From contig CALNVZ010000174.1 of assembly GCA_940671915.1 (NCBI GenBank), positions 78,728,911 through 78,792,910 on the forward strand: a DNA stretch of 64,000 bases, read 5' to 3'. Source of the stretch: Paracentrotus lividus (Eukaryota; Echinodermata; Echinoidea; Camarodonta; Echinidae). Positions 24,601 through 28,886 of the stretch are shown here, piece by piece (the stretch's first letter is position 1; the number at the start of each line of letters is the position of its first letter). The notes beneath the pieces were generated by a model. That model did no database searches. It had not been told where the DNA came from and worked only from the letters and a program-made list of their open reading frames with translations. The position numbers and the translations under genes are program-made.

Positions 24601-25873
24601 TCAATCAAACATGTTTAACTGGATTCTTCTTCCATATTTGGAAAGTTTGCAGTAGTTAGTAGTTATCCAGGACAATATATGAATACATTAATTCTGCTAG
24701 AAACACAGCCTTTTATGTTTTCATGACAGTAATAGCCAAACGGAATGTTTACCAAATACGTATATTTTCTCATTGTCAACATACCAATGTTATCCAAATT
24801 TGTAAAATGCTACATCTAAAATTTGATTCTTTTATCAACCCTCTACAAATATACATTACTCTATGTCATGAAACTTTAGATAAAATCTATAATCGCTTAC
24901 AATAACACAAGCTTAGTGGAATACAACAAGTAATATCAATATGTATAAAAGAACAAGAGGTTTATGATATCCCCCAGAGTTTCTATTGTATTATGTGATC
25001 AAGTGCCTGATTATATCTAGATTTCATCTATTTACCTTTCAATCCATATATTATTTTTATAACATGACAATTGCATCAGCAGAAAACTGTAACCCATGGA
25101 ATAATTGTGCTTAGAATTCTTATCTGATGATATAGAAATTTCTTTGTGGCAATGCATTTTGTTACATCTCTCTTCCAACATGATTATTTGGTACATCGAT
25201 CAAACAAAGTATAAAAGAGAAATGCAGATGGAGAAACTGCCAGAAATACAGGAGATAAATCTTTGACTAGAACTGGCAAGAATGGCACCCATTTTATCCT
25301 TGGAACTATTGGTTAATAATAGCTTTAATGTTTTAACTAATATGTATAGAAAATGAAGAAAAAAAAAACAACAAACAAATCTTACGCATTAGAAGAAAAA
25401 AATAGACAAAAAGATATCTGTTGCTCAAAGTTTTTCTTTTGCTGAATATATTTTCAATTAAGGAACTTTACTGTAAAGTTGAATAATTAATAGTTTTCTA
25501 ATGCACCTATCAATTTAAGTGAGATAATTGTCTGTAGAATTGCATTGTCTGCAGAATGGCATCAAACAAAGACATTTAGCTGAAAATTTTTGTCCTTGCA
25601 TTTTTACCATGTTGAACTAAATCTCTTTCTCCAATTGAAGTTGTGTTGAATGTTGTATACAATTTACACATATAATGTCCCTTTGTATTATCAAAGTATC
25701 TTATTTTATTTATTTTGTTTTTTCCTGTTTAGTTGGAAAGCCATGACCGCAAGTACCTGGTTGAGGAATTTGAGCGGCAAGGCAATAAGAGGGCTGTAGA
25801 GACGAGACTACTCAGTTTCTTGAGTTACAACTATTACCACCTCCCCATGTATGCAAAACCAGGGATGGTGTAG
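252..25873 (+). CDS. CFAP61: CFAP61, cilia- and flagella-associated protein 61 (5' partial, 22 exons in window)
   Basis: CFAP61 is a protein of motile cilia and sperm flagella. In the family it belongs to the calmodulin- and spoke-associated complex at the base of the radial spokes. The 22 exons, all with GT-AG introns, join without a frame break: 252-384, 2027-2174, 2838-2933, 3308-3514, 3978-4038, 4358-4418, 4882-5054, 5517-5625, 5976-6173, 6881-7156, 7642-7770, 8914-9041, 9677-9862, 14220-14301, 14868-15042, 16425-16775, 16998-17127, 17834-18074, 18642-18740, 23278-23472, 24251-24310 and 25733-25873. They give about 1,125 residues plus the stop. The first exon begins at [12 protein letters not shown]; by family knowledge roughly 190 residues precede this, so the start lies outside the window. 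Order: CFAP61 N-terminal (GNAT-like) region, a Pro/Thr/Ser linker, more N-terminal region, then a pyridine-nucleotide-disulfide-oxidoreductase-like region with Rossmann-type turns GASDTG and GSSLDA, then the C-terminal helical tail ending in [13 protein letters not shown]. The gene hosts an antisense Toll-like receptor and a 3.5-kb foldback transposon in two of its introns. Confidence 0.95.
933..1990 (+). repeat. Dispersed element with about five diverged 151-bp tandem units
   Basis: It starts with a GC-rich hairpin (tatgcctccgccaccgaagg ... ccggaggcatta) and a CCGTCCGTC run. About five units follow that share ttctcgcgataacttaagaa, the accgtttga stretch, and an aggtcaaaggtcaaaggtca block at 1118, 1269, 1420 and 1571, so the period is 151 bp. 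It ends near a cggaggcatgcc string matching the start in inverted form. Similar repeats are widespread in marine invertebrates. It lies in the intron before CFAP61 exon w2. Confidence 0.85.
2027..2174 (+). CDS. CFAP61: CFAP61 exon w2
   Basis: The acceptor is ttgcttcag, and the donor gtaatg follows CCACCAG. It encodes [17 protein letters not shown] and the family-typical FELGPFHGL and HPDDVL segments. The acceptor lies only about 35-60 bp after the end of a 1-kb tandem-repeat element. Confidence 0.92.
2195..2520 (+). repeat. Interrupted (GATA)n microsatellite region
   Basis: Runs of gatagata and atagatggatag alternate with non-repeat sequence, including two copies of atagatatctagagagataa. It lies in the intron after exon w2. 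Confidence 0.85.
2838..2933 (+). CDS. CFAP61: CFAP61 exon w3 (linker)
   Basis: The acceptor is tttctgcag and the donor gtaaca. It continues the split codon with [12 protein letters not shown] and a Ser-rich stretch ending SSIKK. No fold is recognisable; this is the start of a low-complexity linker between two conserved blocks. Confidence 0.85.
3035..3097 (+). repeat. 31-bp tandem duplication
   Basis: A 31-bp unit beginning actttataggttacatattc occurs twice head to tail with no mismatch that I can see. Near identity implies recent replication slippage. It lies inside the w3-w4 intron. Confidence 0.9.
3308..3514 (+). CDS. CFAP61: CFAP61 exon w4 (Pro/Thr-rich linker)
   Basis: The acceptor is tcttacag and the donor gtgagg. 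The 69 codons are dominated by Pro, Thr, Lys and Ala, with repeating TPLPxK / TPxxAK patterns. The frame is consistent with both neighbours. It is likely a disordered tether and shows no known domain. Confidence 0.85.
3570..3780 (+). repeat. Degenerate short tandem repeat, CATTTGGTCTAAT type
   Basis: The motif ccatttggtcta / ccatttcgtcta recurs about a dozen times with 15-24 bp spacing and many substitutions. It is an old, decayed minisatellite in the w4-w5 intron. Confidence 0.75.
3978..4038 (+). CDS. CFAP61: CFAP61 exon w5 (linker)
   Basis: A 61-bp exon with acceptor actcacag and donor gtatgt. It encodes [19 protein letters not shown] and ends in phase 2. Support comes from splice sites, maintained frame and acidic/Ser linker composition. 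It is too short to be obvious on its own. Confidence 0.78.
4358..4418 (+). CDS. CFAP61: CFAP61 exon w6 (linker)
   Basis: A 61-bp exon with acceptor ttgaacag and donor gtaggt after AAG. It encodes [20 protein letters not shown] and closes in phase 0. It belongs to the Ser-rich linker together with w3-w5. Confidence 0.78.
4637..4763. mobile_element. Short inverted-repeat element with a telomere-like core
   Basis: The left end aggacaaacagccccaagac pairs, with mismatches, with the reverse complement of the right end (aggacaactaccccaggc...). Both continue into caattaccc. The centre holds cctaagcctaaccctaaccc, i.e. (CCCTAA)n telomere-like sequence. Size and structure fit a MITE. It lies in the w6-w7 intron. 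Confidence 0.65.
4882..5054 (+). CDS. CFAP61: CFAP61 exon w7
   Basis: The acceptor is tatttcag and the donor gtaagt. It ends the linker and re-enters conserved sequence with [20 protein letters not shown], typical of the region before the second half of the CFAP61 N-terminal domain. It ends in phase 2. Confidence 0.92.
5517..5625 (+). CDS. CFAP61: CFAP61 exon w8
   Basis: The acceptor is atctccag and the donor gtaagt. It encodes [19 protein letters not shown] followed by [17 protein letters not shown], a conserved CFAP61 segment. It ends in phase 0. Confidence 0.93.
5976..6173 (+). CDS. CFAP61: CFAP61 exon w9
   Basis: The acceptor is atccacag and the donor gtaaac. Its 66 codons encode [20 protein letters not shown], then a second GNAT-like start ([19 protein letters not shown]). 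In phase at both ends. Confidence 0.93.
6174..6880. other. CFAP61 intron w9-w10, no feature seen
   Basis: About 700 bp of AT-rich sequence with a poly(A) run near 6316. No gene, RNA or clear repeat was found. Confidence 0.5.
6881..7156 (+). CDS. CFAP61: CFAP61 exon w10
   Basis: The acceptor is ttcttacag and the donor gtgagt. Its 92 codons include [20 protein letters not shown] and [18 protein letters not shown], conserved CFAP61 acetyltransferase-like core, and end in [10 protein letters not shown]. Confidence 0.94.
7256..7378 (+). repeat. CT-rich microsatellite
   Basis: A polypyrimidine tract of ctct, ctccct and tctctttc repeats over about 120 bp in the w10-w11 intron. It makes the surrounding reading frame falsely open as a Ser/Leu-rich ORF. 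Confidence 0.9.
7642..7770 (+). CDS. CFAP61: CFAP61 exon w11
   Basis: The acceptor is tctatcag and the donor gtcagt. Its 43 codons encode [20 protein letters not shown] followed by [20 protein letters not shown]. In phase 0 at both ends. Confidence 0.93.
7771..8913. other. CFAP61 intron w11-w12, no feature seen
   Basis: About 1.1 kb of AT-rich intron with short A runs near 7940 and 8855. No coding or structured element was recognised. Confidence 0.5.
8914..9041 (+). CDS. CFAP61: CFAP61 exon w12 (first Rossmann turn)
   Basis: The acceptor is catgacag and the donor gtaagt. It encodes the start of the oxidoreductase-like half: [18 protein letters not shown], where GASDTG sits at the place of the FAD/NAD GxGxxG turn. 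Whether it binds a nucleotide cannot be told from sequence. Confidence 0.92.
9171..9360. mobile_element. Possible MITE with tactgtata / tatacagta ends
   Basis: The ends ttactgtata and tatacagtat are inverted over about 10 bp and lie about 190 bp apart in the w12-w13 intron. The interior shows little further pairing. Weak call from ends and size only. Confidence 0.35.
9677..9862 (+). CDS. CFAP61: CFAP61 exon w13
   Basis: The acceptor is ttattcag and the donor gttagt. It encodes [18 protein letters not shown] and [21 protein letters not shown] 50-bp part of this exon is repeated about 188 bp downstream inside the next intron. Confidence 0.93.
9776..10014 (+). repeat. Partial exon duplication: exon w13 segment copied into the following intron
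   Basis: Bases 9776-9829 of exon w13, around ttgttacacacatgatgagc and cactccgatcatgggt, recur almost unchanged at about 9964-10014 in the intron. A few bases differ, for example cagat versus tgtat in the middle. The copy lacks the exon's splice sites and would not be spliced in as it stands. Confidence 0.85.
10458..10463 (-). terminator. Candidate poly(A) signal of the Toll-like receptor
   Basis: The plus strand reads TTTATT, which is AATAAA on the receptor's strand, about 120 bp past its stop codon. It would give a short 3' UTR that stays inside the CFAP61 intron. Confidence 0.55.
10585..13404 (-). CDS. Toll-like receptor, single exon, nested in a CFAP61 intron
   Basis: A 939-residue type I membrane receptor for innate immune signalling. 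The N-terminus has a hydrophobic signal segment (about residues 18-35). An LRRNT-like Cys pair and about twenty leucine-rich repeats follow, with the LxxLxLxxNxI pattern clear at residues 70-670. One LRRCT cap (CNCKFSWF from C680 to C728), one transmembrane helix (about 731-753) and a C-terminal TIR domain (about 784-930) complete it. This single-cap layout is the vertebrate-like TLR type, and lack of introns is usual for sea urchin TLRs. TIR Box 1 reads [18 protein letters not shown] instead of the usual YDAFxSY, and Box 2 reads GDGDLPLG (822-829) instead of RDxxPG; Box 3 keeps FW (919-920). Close to TLR3-like TIR wording (ILVFLEDI). M1 is chosen as start; M3 is possible. The frame is intact. 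The ligand is unknown. Confidence 0.95.
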   Translation of the reverse strand: MAMYCGTNSSLAVLCRTYVFTIIILWTGCLLSTAVTEQLESEESHNNGCRLRIKTNSIKAFCSRLGLTSIPSDLPLNTTTLDASYNQIRVLQNDSFKNLQKLTSLSVKGNLISDIEAGSFWPLTELRTLDMTHNKLARLHDVVFVSNSLLSILVLFSNNFSIIPSRALSMLPELQSIYFSDNSIQKADFSAFSHSSKISVIELGNNEISTIEASDFKPLQNHSLNYLSLGTNNLHNLPEHLFSVLKQVGTLELKINRFQEFHWTSFLGNTTIGALSVYGCRIRNIIRLDNSSLSNRSLPSIDSINMERNIIAYIPHYAFWGLYQTRTLTLTGNKITTVFEDSFCGLDSLVHLDLSDNRINSLKFDMFSCNPQLQELMLSSNELLRINLRSFHGLSNLLTLDLSKNVLRHVDDRQQWDNPRLRLLNISYNQFITLHPRMFSGVLSNLQILDVSRNKIGDYSEFTFDNVPSLQELYLIKEQNQFLHGVFSRMRNLVKLDISHGDTFWTSMNQFNGTRSLEELRMSYNYLQNVDLYDNETQSSLFKGLVSLKRLNLKGNDLKSLDAGVFSPLIKLHSLDLSQSNIVHLKHGLFRGLTTLKNLYLDENKIVTTSAASLTGLYYLESLFFKNSSLQVLDKNLFVATPHLRHLYLSGNQISAIQEDTFFPTNHTLMIDISSNRFTCNCKFSWFISWLQNSDINLKNPDHTQCYNTSFNAVIGKPILMFVPADYCGVNILLITGMSFLGVVASCLCIIGYNKRWWLNHKFFLLKLAVLGYEEMAEDFNEDNYEFHLNLMFQEEDEEWVVQFMKPALEERLPHLQNIVFGDGDLPLGMFYINAIYDVIENSFKTVLLLSNQSIRDAWFMTKLRLAAEHLNDTGLDKVILVFLEDIADDHLPYLVRLFLSRNKPYMLWTDDEDGQELFWAQFEKSMRANKAINNVIPL
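13405..14219. other. Toll-like receptor 5' flank within the CFAP61 intron
   Basis: About 0.8 kb of AT-rich sequence between the receptor ATG and the next CFAP61 acceptor. The receptor promoter must lie here or overlap CFAP61 exon w14. A TATAAA-like string exists on the minus strand near 13755-13760, but AT-richness makes it weak evidence. I see no coding sequence. Confidence 0.5.
14220..14301 (+). CDS. CFAP61: CFAP61 exon w14
   Basis: The acceptor is atatccag and the donor gtaagg. After completing a split Arg it encodes [20 protein letters not shown] followed by TTGQQYQ. The pattern (TG at the end of a beta strand after Y-D-xLI) is that of pyridine nucleotide-disulfide oxidoreductases. Confidence 0.93.
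14868..15042 (+). CDS. CFAP61: CFAP61 exon w15
   Basis: The acceptor is cctgtag and the donor gttagt. It encodes [20 protein letters not shown], then [20 protein letters not shown]. It ends in phase 1, and the next exon supplies the rest of a Gly codon. Confidence 0.92.
15068..15203. mobile_element. Palindromic MITE, 136 bp
   Basis: tattgactggc at the left end and gccagtcaata at the right end are perfect inverted repeats. Inside, ttgagggagataccg pairs loosely with tgtggtatctcccgaa. No protein. It lies in the w15-w16 intron. Confidence 0.7.
15204..16424. other. Remainder of CFAP61 intron w15-w16
   Basis: AT-rich intron. Two copies of gatgctaaaccattgtga at about 15377 and 15411 form a minor 34-bp tandem duplication, and there is a G10 run near 15588. 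Nothing else is recognised. Confidence 0.5.
16425..16775 (+). CDS. CFAP61: CFAP61 exon w16 (second Rossmann turn)
   Basis: The longest CFAP61 exon here (351 bp), with acceptor ttctctag and donor gtaagt. It encodes [20 protein letters not shown], the second nucleotide-binding-like beta-alpha-beta unit, and ends with KAVDYEAFK. Its GC content is clearly higher than the flanking introns. Confidence 0.94.
16998..17127 (+). CDS. CFAP61: CFAP61 exon w17
   Basis: The acceptor is catctag and the donor gttagt. It encodes [20 protein letters not shown] and [20 protein letters not shown]. The AAGP motif resembles the helix start near the FAD site in related oxidoreductases. It ends in phase 2. Confidence 0.93.
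17128..17833. other. CFAP61 intron w17-w18, no feature seen
   Basis: About 700 bp of AT-rich sequence without gene-like or repeat structure that I can support. Confidence 0.5.
17834..18074 (+). CDS. CFAP61: CFAP61 exon w18
   Basis: The acceptor is ccctccag and the donor gtaagt. It encodes [20 protein letters not shown], a Pro-rich [20 protein letters not shown] and then [12 protein letters not shown]. It ends in phase 0. Confidence 0.93.
18642..18740 (+). CDS. CFAP61: CFAP61 exon w19
   Basis: The acceptor is attcgtag and the donor gtaaca. Its 33 codons encode [20 protein letters not shown] and end VTCLSHQ. It precedes the intron that carries the SINE and the foldback transposon. Confidence 0.92.
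18805..19105 (+). mobile_element. tRNA-derived SINE
   Basis: An A-box-like tagtctagtgactgg is followed about 20 bp later by the B box ggttcaatcc (18845-18854), the spacing of a pol III tRNA promoter. A body with cccaggtgtaaatgggtacc follows, then the 3' end gcctagagataac ... taagcgctatacaattt, running into an att-rich tail. The 3' end resembles LINE tails used for SINE mobilisation. It sits in the w19-w20 intron just left of the foldback element. Confidence 0.85.
19213..19672 (+). repeat. Left arm: tandem 15-bp unit attgctccgccgaca
   Basis: About 30 copies with point changes and a few interruptions (near 19460-19500). Because 15 is a multiple of 3, every frame that escapes a stop stays open and yields pentapeptide repeats such as APPTI or CSADN. 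These are not genes. Confidence 0.95.
20345..20660 (+). pseudogene. Decayed non-LTR (LINE) reverse transcriptase fragment
   Basis: Translating across frames gives [20 protein letters not shown] and, after a frameshift, [15 protein letters not shown], then a broken segment with KAFDTV. The order (PLYKKxD...NYRPIS...FDTV) is that of LINE reverse transcriptase blocks. Several frameshifts and stops break it. It lies inside the foldback element. Family not assigned. Confidence 0.75.
21342..21589. mobile_element. Nested MITE with about 40-bp terminal inverted repeats
   Basis: The left end taatgctgcagtcacacaga and its continuation (cacttacgtatagttacgt) is matched by the reverse complement of the right end with about one mismatch in 39 bases. 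No coding content. It sits inside the foldback element. Confidence 0.85.
21588..21652 (+). repeat. (TTC)n then (TC)n microsatellite
   Basis: ttcttcttc passes directly into ctctctct over about 65 bp, next to the right end of the nested MITE. Confidence 0.9.
22060..22231. mobile_element. Partial relative of the nested MITE abutting the right arm
   Basis: acgtaactatccgtaagt and gtgtgactgagccatta at 22200-22231 match the right end of the 21342-21589 element with a few changes. Further ccgtaagt / ccgcaagt repeats lie just left of it. Its other end is not found, so it looks truncated. Confidence 0.6.
22232..22730 (-). repeat. Right arm: inverted 15-bp tandem repeat
   Basis: About 33 copies of tgtcggcggagcaat, the complement of the left-arm unit. 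The outermost part, including aatactccgcaaaaagtgac read on the minus strand, matches the left arm base for base over tens of bases. Confidence 0.95.
23278..23472 (+). CDS. CFAP61: CFAP61 exon w20
   Basis: The acceptor is atcttcag and the donor gtaagt. Its 65 codons encode [20 protein letters not shown] and [20 protein letters not shown], strongly conserved CFAP61 C-terminal helices. Confidence 0.95.
23601..23750. mobile_element. Palindromic MITE, 150 bp
   Basis: attgcttaaagagttgctat and the following 27 bases align with the reverse complement of the right end (attgcataaggatttactat...). Both arms include atcaatggtaac. Preceded by gggccc. It lies in the w20-w21 intron. Confidence 0.75.
24251..24310 (+). 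CDS. CFAP61: CFAP61 exon w21
   Basis: A 60-bp exon with acceptor tatcacag and donor gtatgt. It encodes [20 protein letters not shown] in phase 0. Confidence 0.9.
24311..25732. other. CFAP61 intron w21-w22, no feature seen
   Basis: About 1.4 kb, very AT-rich. No coding, RNA or clear repeat signal. Confidence 0.5.
25733..25873 (+). CDS. CFAP61: CFAP61 exon w22 (terminal, with stop)
   Basis: The acceptor is cctgtttag. It encodes [20 protein letters not shown] and, at the end, [18 protein letters not shown] before TAG at 25871-25873. The terminal block is the conserved CFAP61 C-terminus. Confidence 0.95.
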   Translation: MESHDRKYLVEEFERQGNKRAVETRLLSFLSYNYYHLPMYAKPGMV

Positions 25874-27340
25874 GATTGGTGGCAGACCCACAGAAACAAA
25901 GCAGAAGACAAAGAAGAAAGAGGAGCTAAATAATGGAACACTAAATCTGGAATTTGGTCAATTTGGAAATTTGATATGAATTGACTTATGCTGAGATATC
26001 TGGATAGATATCCGTCTGAAGTATTTTAATAGACTTTGATAATGATTGTTTTGTTGAAAAGCATATTCTTTCGATTTTATAAGAATGTGATCTTATGCAG
26101 AGGCTGCATTTCAAATTAACTTGAAAACAAAAAACATACCCCTAGATATTACTGGACTTCAAATAAAAGCTTTAATGTATTCAACTTGATCTAGTTTACT
26201 TGAGGAAATAATTATCACATGTTGGAAATACTGAATGTTGACACTAGTTAAATAATATCATGTAAGTGCTAAGCAGATGCAATATGATCTGGTTTGTGAA
26301 TAATTTGTGCACATTCTCCACTCCCGATGAAGCAATGAATAAATAACCGACTGAACTACAAAAATGTTCTTATCCTTGGTTTCAAAGAAGCAATGTAGAT
26401 TAAACTACTTAAAACCTCAGTGCTTCTCATAGACATTGTGCACGAAAATAGGGATTTTACATTTTTCTTTACAAAACCAATTTAATCATTTCAATGCTCA
26501 TTTTAATTCAAACTGTTCTTATTTAAGAATTGTTTGATGTACAGCACCAGAAATAATAAATTAATATCTGTCAGTTATTTTTGCTCATTCTGCTAATGTG
26601 TATTATGTGATTCAAATATCATTCTGGATTTAAAAGAAAATGCAAATGTCACTAAAAGGAGACTTTACGTCCATGGGATAACTAAATATCCAAGCGAAAA
26701 GTAAACATAAATAATGAAGATAACAATTATTTGCGTAATGTGGATGCGGCCATCACATTTTGCCTAGATATATATATGAAGAGTGTAATTCCAAAAGGCA
26801 CTGCATCCATTGGTATTACTTCAGAGAAAAATGCATTTGTTTACCATATCTTGTTCAGGCATCAATTGACAATTGATATTAAAAAACTCGTCAACTAATT
26901 GTTGTTTTCAAAAGTAAGGTTAAACAATTTTGTTCTAAGACATGTACCTGCCTTAATAATGATGTGATTCATAAAAAGTTGTTGCAGTGCCTTTTGGAAC
27001 TGAGCTCATATATTGTTGTATGAATATAACCAAAATATTCTATTTTGGTTAAAGAGAACTATATGACTTGTAAAGTATATATTTGTATATTATTTTCAGT
27101 GTGTAATGAGTTGTATATTTACTTTGAAAAGTCTTGAGATTTGTATTAAAAATATAAATGTCTATTTAAAGATTTAGAATTATAAAAAAAAATTAATATT
27201 TCAATTTTAAAATTTCACCTTGATCTACACTGATTCAACTATTCCTCATTCCATCCTTGATTTTGCAGTTTTGTACAGTCTTACATTAATGTGTAATGTA
27301 TTATAGTGGTATGAATAAAGTAAATATAATGCAATTTTTG
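25874..27340 (+). other. CFAP61: CFAP61 3' UTR with poly(A) signals
   Basis: AT-rich sequence after the stop codon. AATAAA occurs at 26338-26343, 26555-26560 and 27313-27318, and a run of T follows the last. The transcript could end after any of these; nothing in the sequence decides. No coding content is seen. Confidence 0.6.
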
Positions 27341-27577
27341 AAGTCAATGTGTATTTTTTAACATTTTTGCTGTCGCATTTACTCAGAGGCGTCTTTTGGT
27401 TTTATATCAAGGTGCAAGGGTTGGCAGACTTTATTGGGTAAAACTTCATAAAAAGTATTATAGAATTTAACCTCAGCTTTGATCAGTATCATAAATATGA
27501 AACCCCATAGCATATCAGGTTATTGCTCCATAAGCTGGGTCTTAAAATTATCATCGCAAATGATTGCGCAATGCATG

Positions 27578-27636
27578 ACAGTCCACTCCCATTATAACGA
27601 GATGCTCGGGACCAGACTAATTACCTCATAACAAAA

Positions 27637-27668
<32 letters not shown>

Positions 27669-27759
27669 CGTGTGTAATTTTTAAAAACTTTTGACCAGGA
27701 GAATAACCTCATTACAACAAAACCACATATTTATTCTTGTTATAATGGGAGTGGACTGT
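27578..27759. mobile_element. MITE with perfect 20-bp terminal inverted repeats
   Basis: acagtccactcccattataa at 27578 is inverted perfectly at 27740-27759. The wording (CAGTCxACT...ATTATAAC) is like ends of Tc1/mariner-pogo-type non-autonomous elements, which is an inference. A (CA)n tract lies inside. It is located just beyond the CFAP61 3' end. Confidence 0.85.
27637..27667 (+). repeat. (CA)15 microsatellite
   Basis: An uninterrupted ca repeat inside the 27578-27759 MITE. Confidence 0.95.
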
Positions 27760-27971
27760 AGGCCTACATATTAACTGATTATATTTCAGGTTAGTGTGCA
27801 AAACTTTTGGTCCAACTAGACACATTTCAGGTTATTGCGCATCACCTTCAAGCTATTGCGCAATATTCTAGACATCTCCAAATATACTAAATGTAGGCCT
27901 ACAGAATAGGTTGTTCCATTAATAATGTTGGGTAATGTACACTTTACCATCTATATTGATTTAGAATCTCT

Positions 27972-28225
27972 GAAGTACCCAATCTTCAAATGGTTCATTC
28001 CAAACTTGACACATCTATTTTTGTTACTGTTGAAATAAATTCCTCCTTTTCCGAAAAGAGTCTCCAAAATCCTTTCATGGTTATCTACAGGTCTGTCAAT
28101 ATGAAGTACCAGATTTTGAAATGGTTCAAACCTGACACAACTGTTTTTGTTACTGTTGAATTAAATCCCCCCTTTCCCCGAGTATAGTCTCCCAAATCTT
28201 TTCATAGATTTCTACAGGTCTTTGT
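27972..28225 (+). repeat. Diverged 129-bp tandem duplication
   Basis: gaagtacccaatcttcaaat at 27972 and gaagtaccagattttgaaat at 28101 start two units that also share tgttactgttgaa and tctacaggtct. Roughly four fifths identical by eye. Confidence 0.75.
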
Positions 28226-28349
28226 AGTAACTTGATAAAGGACTGTGAATTATGTCCAGACTGGAATGTACCATTTGCAGATGGGTTCAAACACACATCA
28301 CAATCTGTCAAAGTCAAAGCAGTTACAAGTTCATAATATAGCTATTGCC

Positions 28350-28790
28350 CAGGATTAACAATGGACCATTCCACCCTTTTCAATTTCATTGTCATGTAAT
28401 GAATTGGGAGATTTCACTCTAAAAAAGGGGGATATCTTCTACAAAGATTCAAGTTAACTGTCTTTACCCAGATTTGAATTTACCATTTGAATGGCTATTG
28501 TCATAAGCCTACATGCTGATGAGTGATGTGTTACCTGTTCCTAATAATGGAACATTCTATTCTTCACAAAGTAATTGTTTTGTTATGTAATGAATACGGA
28601 GATTTTACTCTGAAAAGAGGGACATCTTTCTGTATTTAATGTGTTTTAGCATTGACCTACATGCTGATGTCGTGTTTTACCTATACTGGATAATGGAACT
28701 TTCCATTGTTTTCAAATTCCTTAGCTTCTTATGTAACGGAATGGGAGATTTCAATGTGAATAGGGGATGTCTTTTACCAGCTAGTATAAT
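28350..28790 (+). repeat. Three diverged tandem units, about 175-190 bp each
   Basis: Each unit carries ataatgga(a)c-ttc, then ttatgtaatgaat-gggagat, then a ggg-atatctt segment. Copies begin near 28355, 28535 and 28685. The second and third share cctacatgctgatg. Probably one decayed satellite with the 27972 repeat beside it. Confidence 0.65.
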
Positions 28791-28886
28791 GATGCCAGTT
28801 GTCATGGTTGTATAGGTCCAGATTTCATTCTGACATTGGACATACATGTACAATATTTGAGTTTACAAGTTTGAATATGATTTTTT

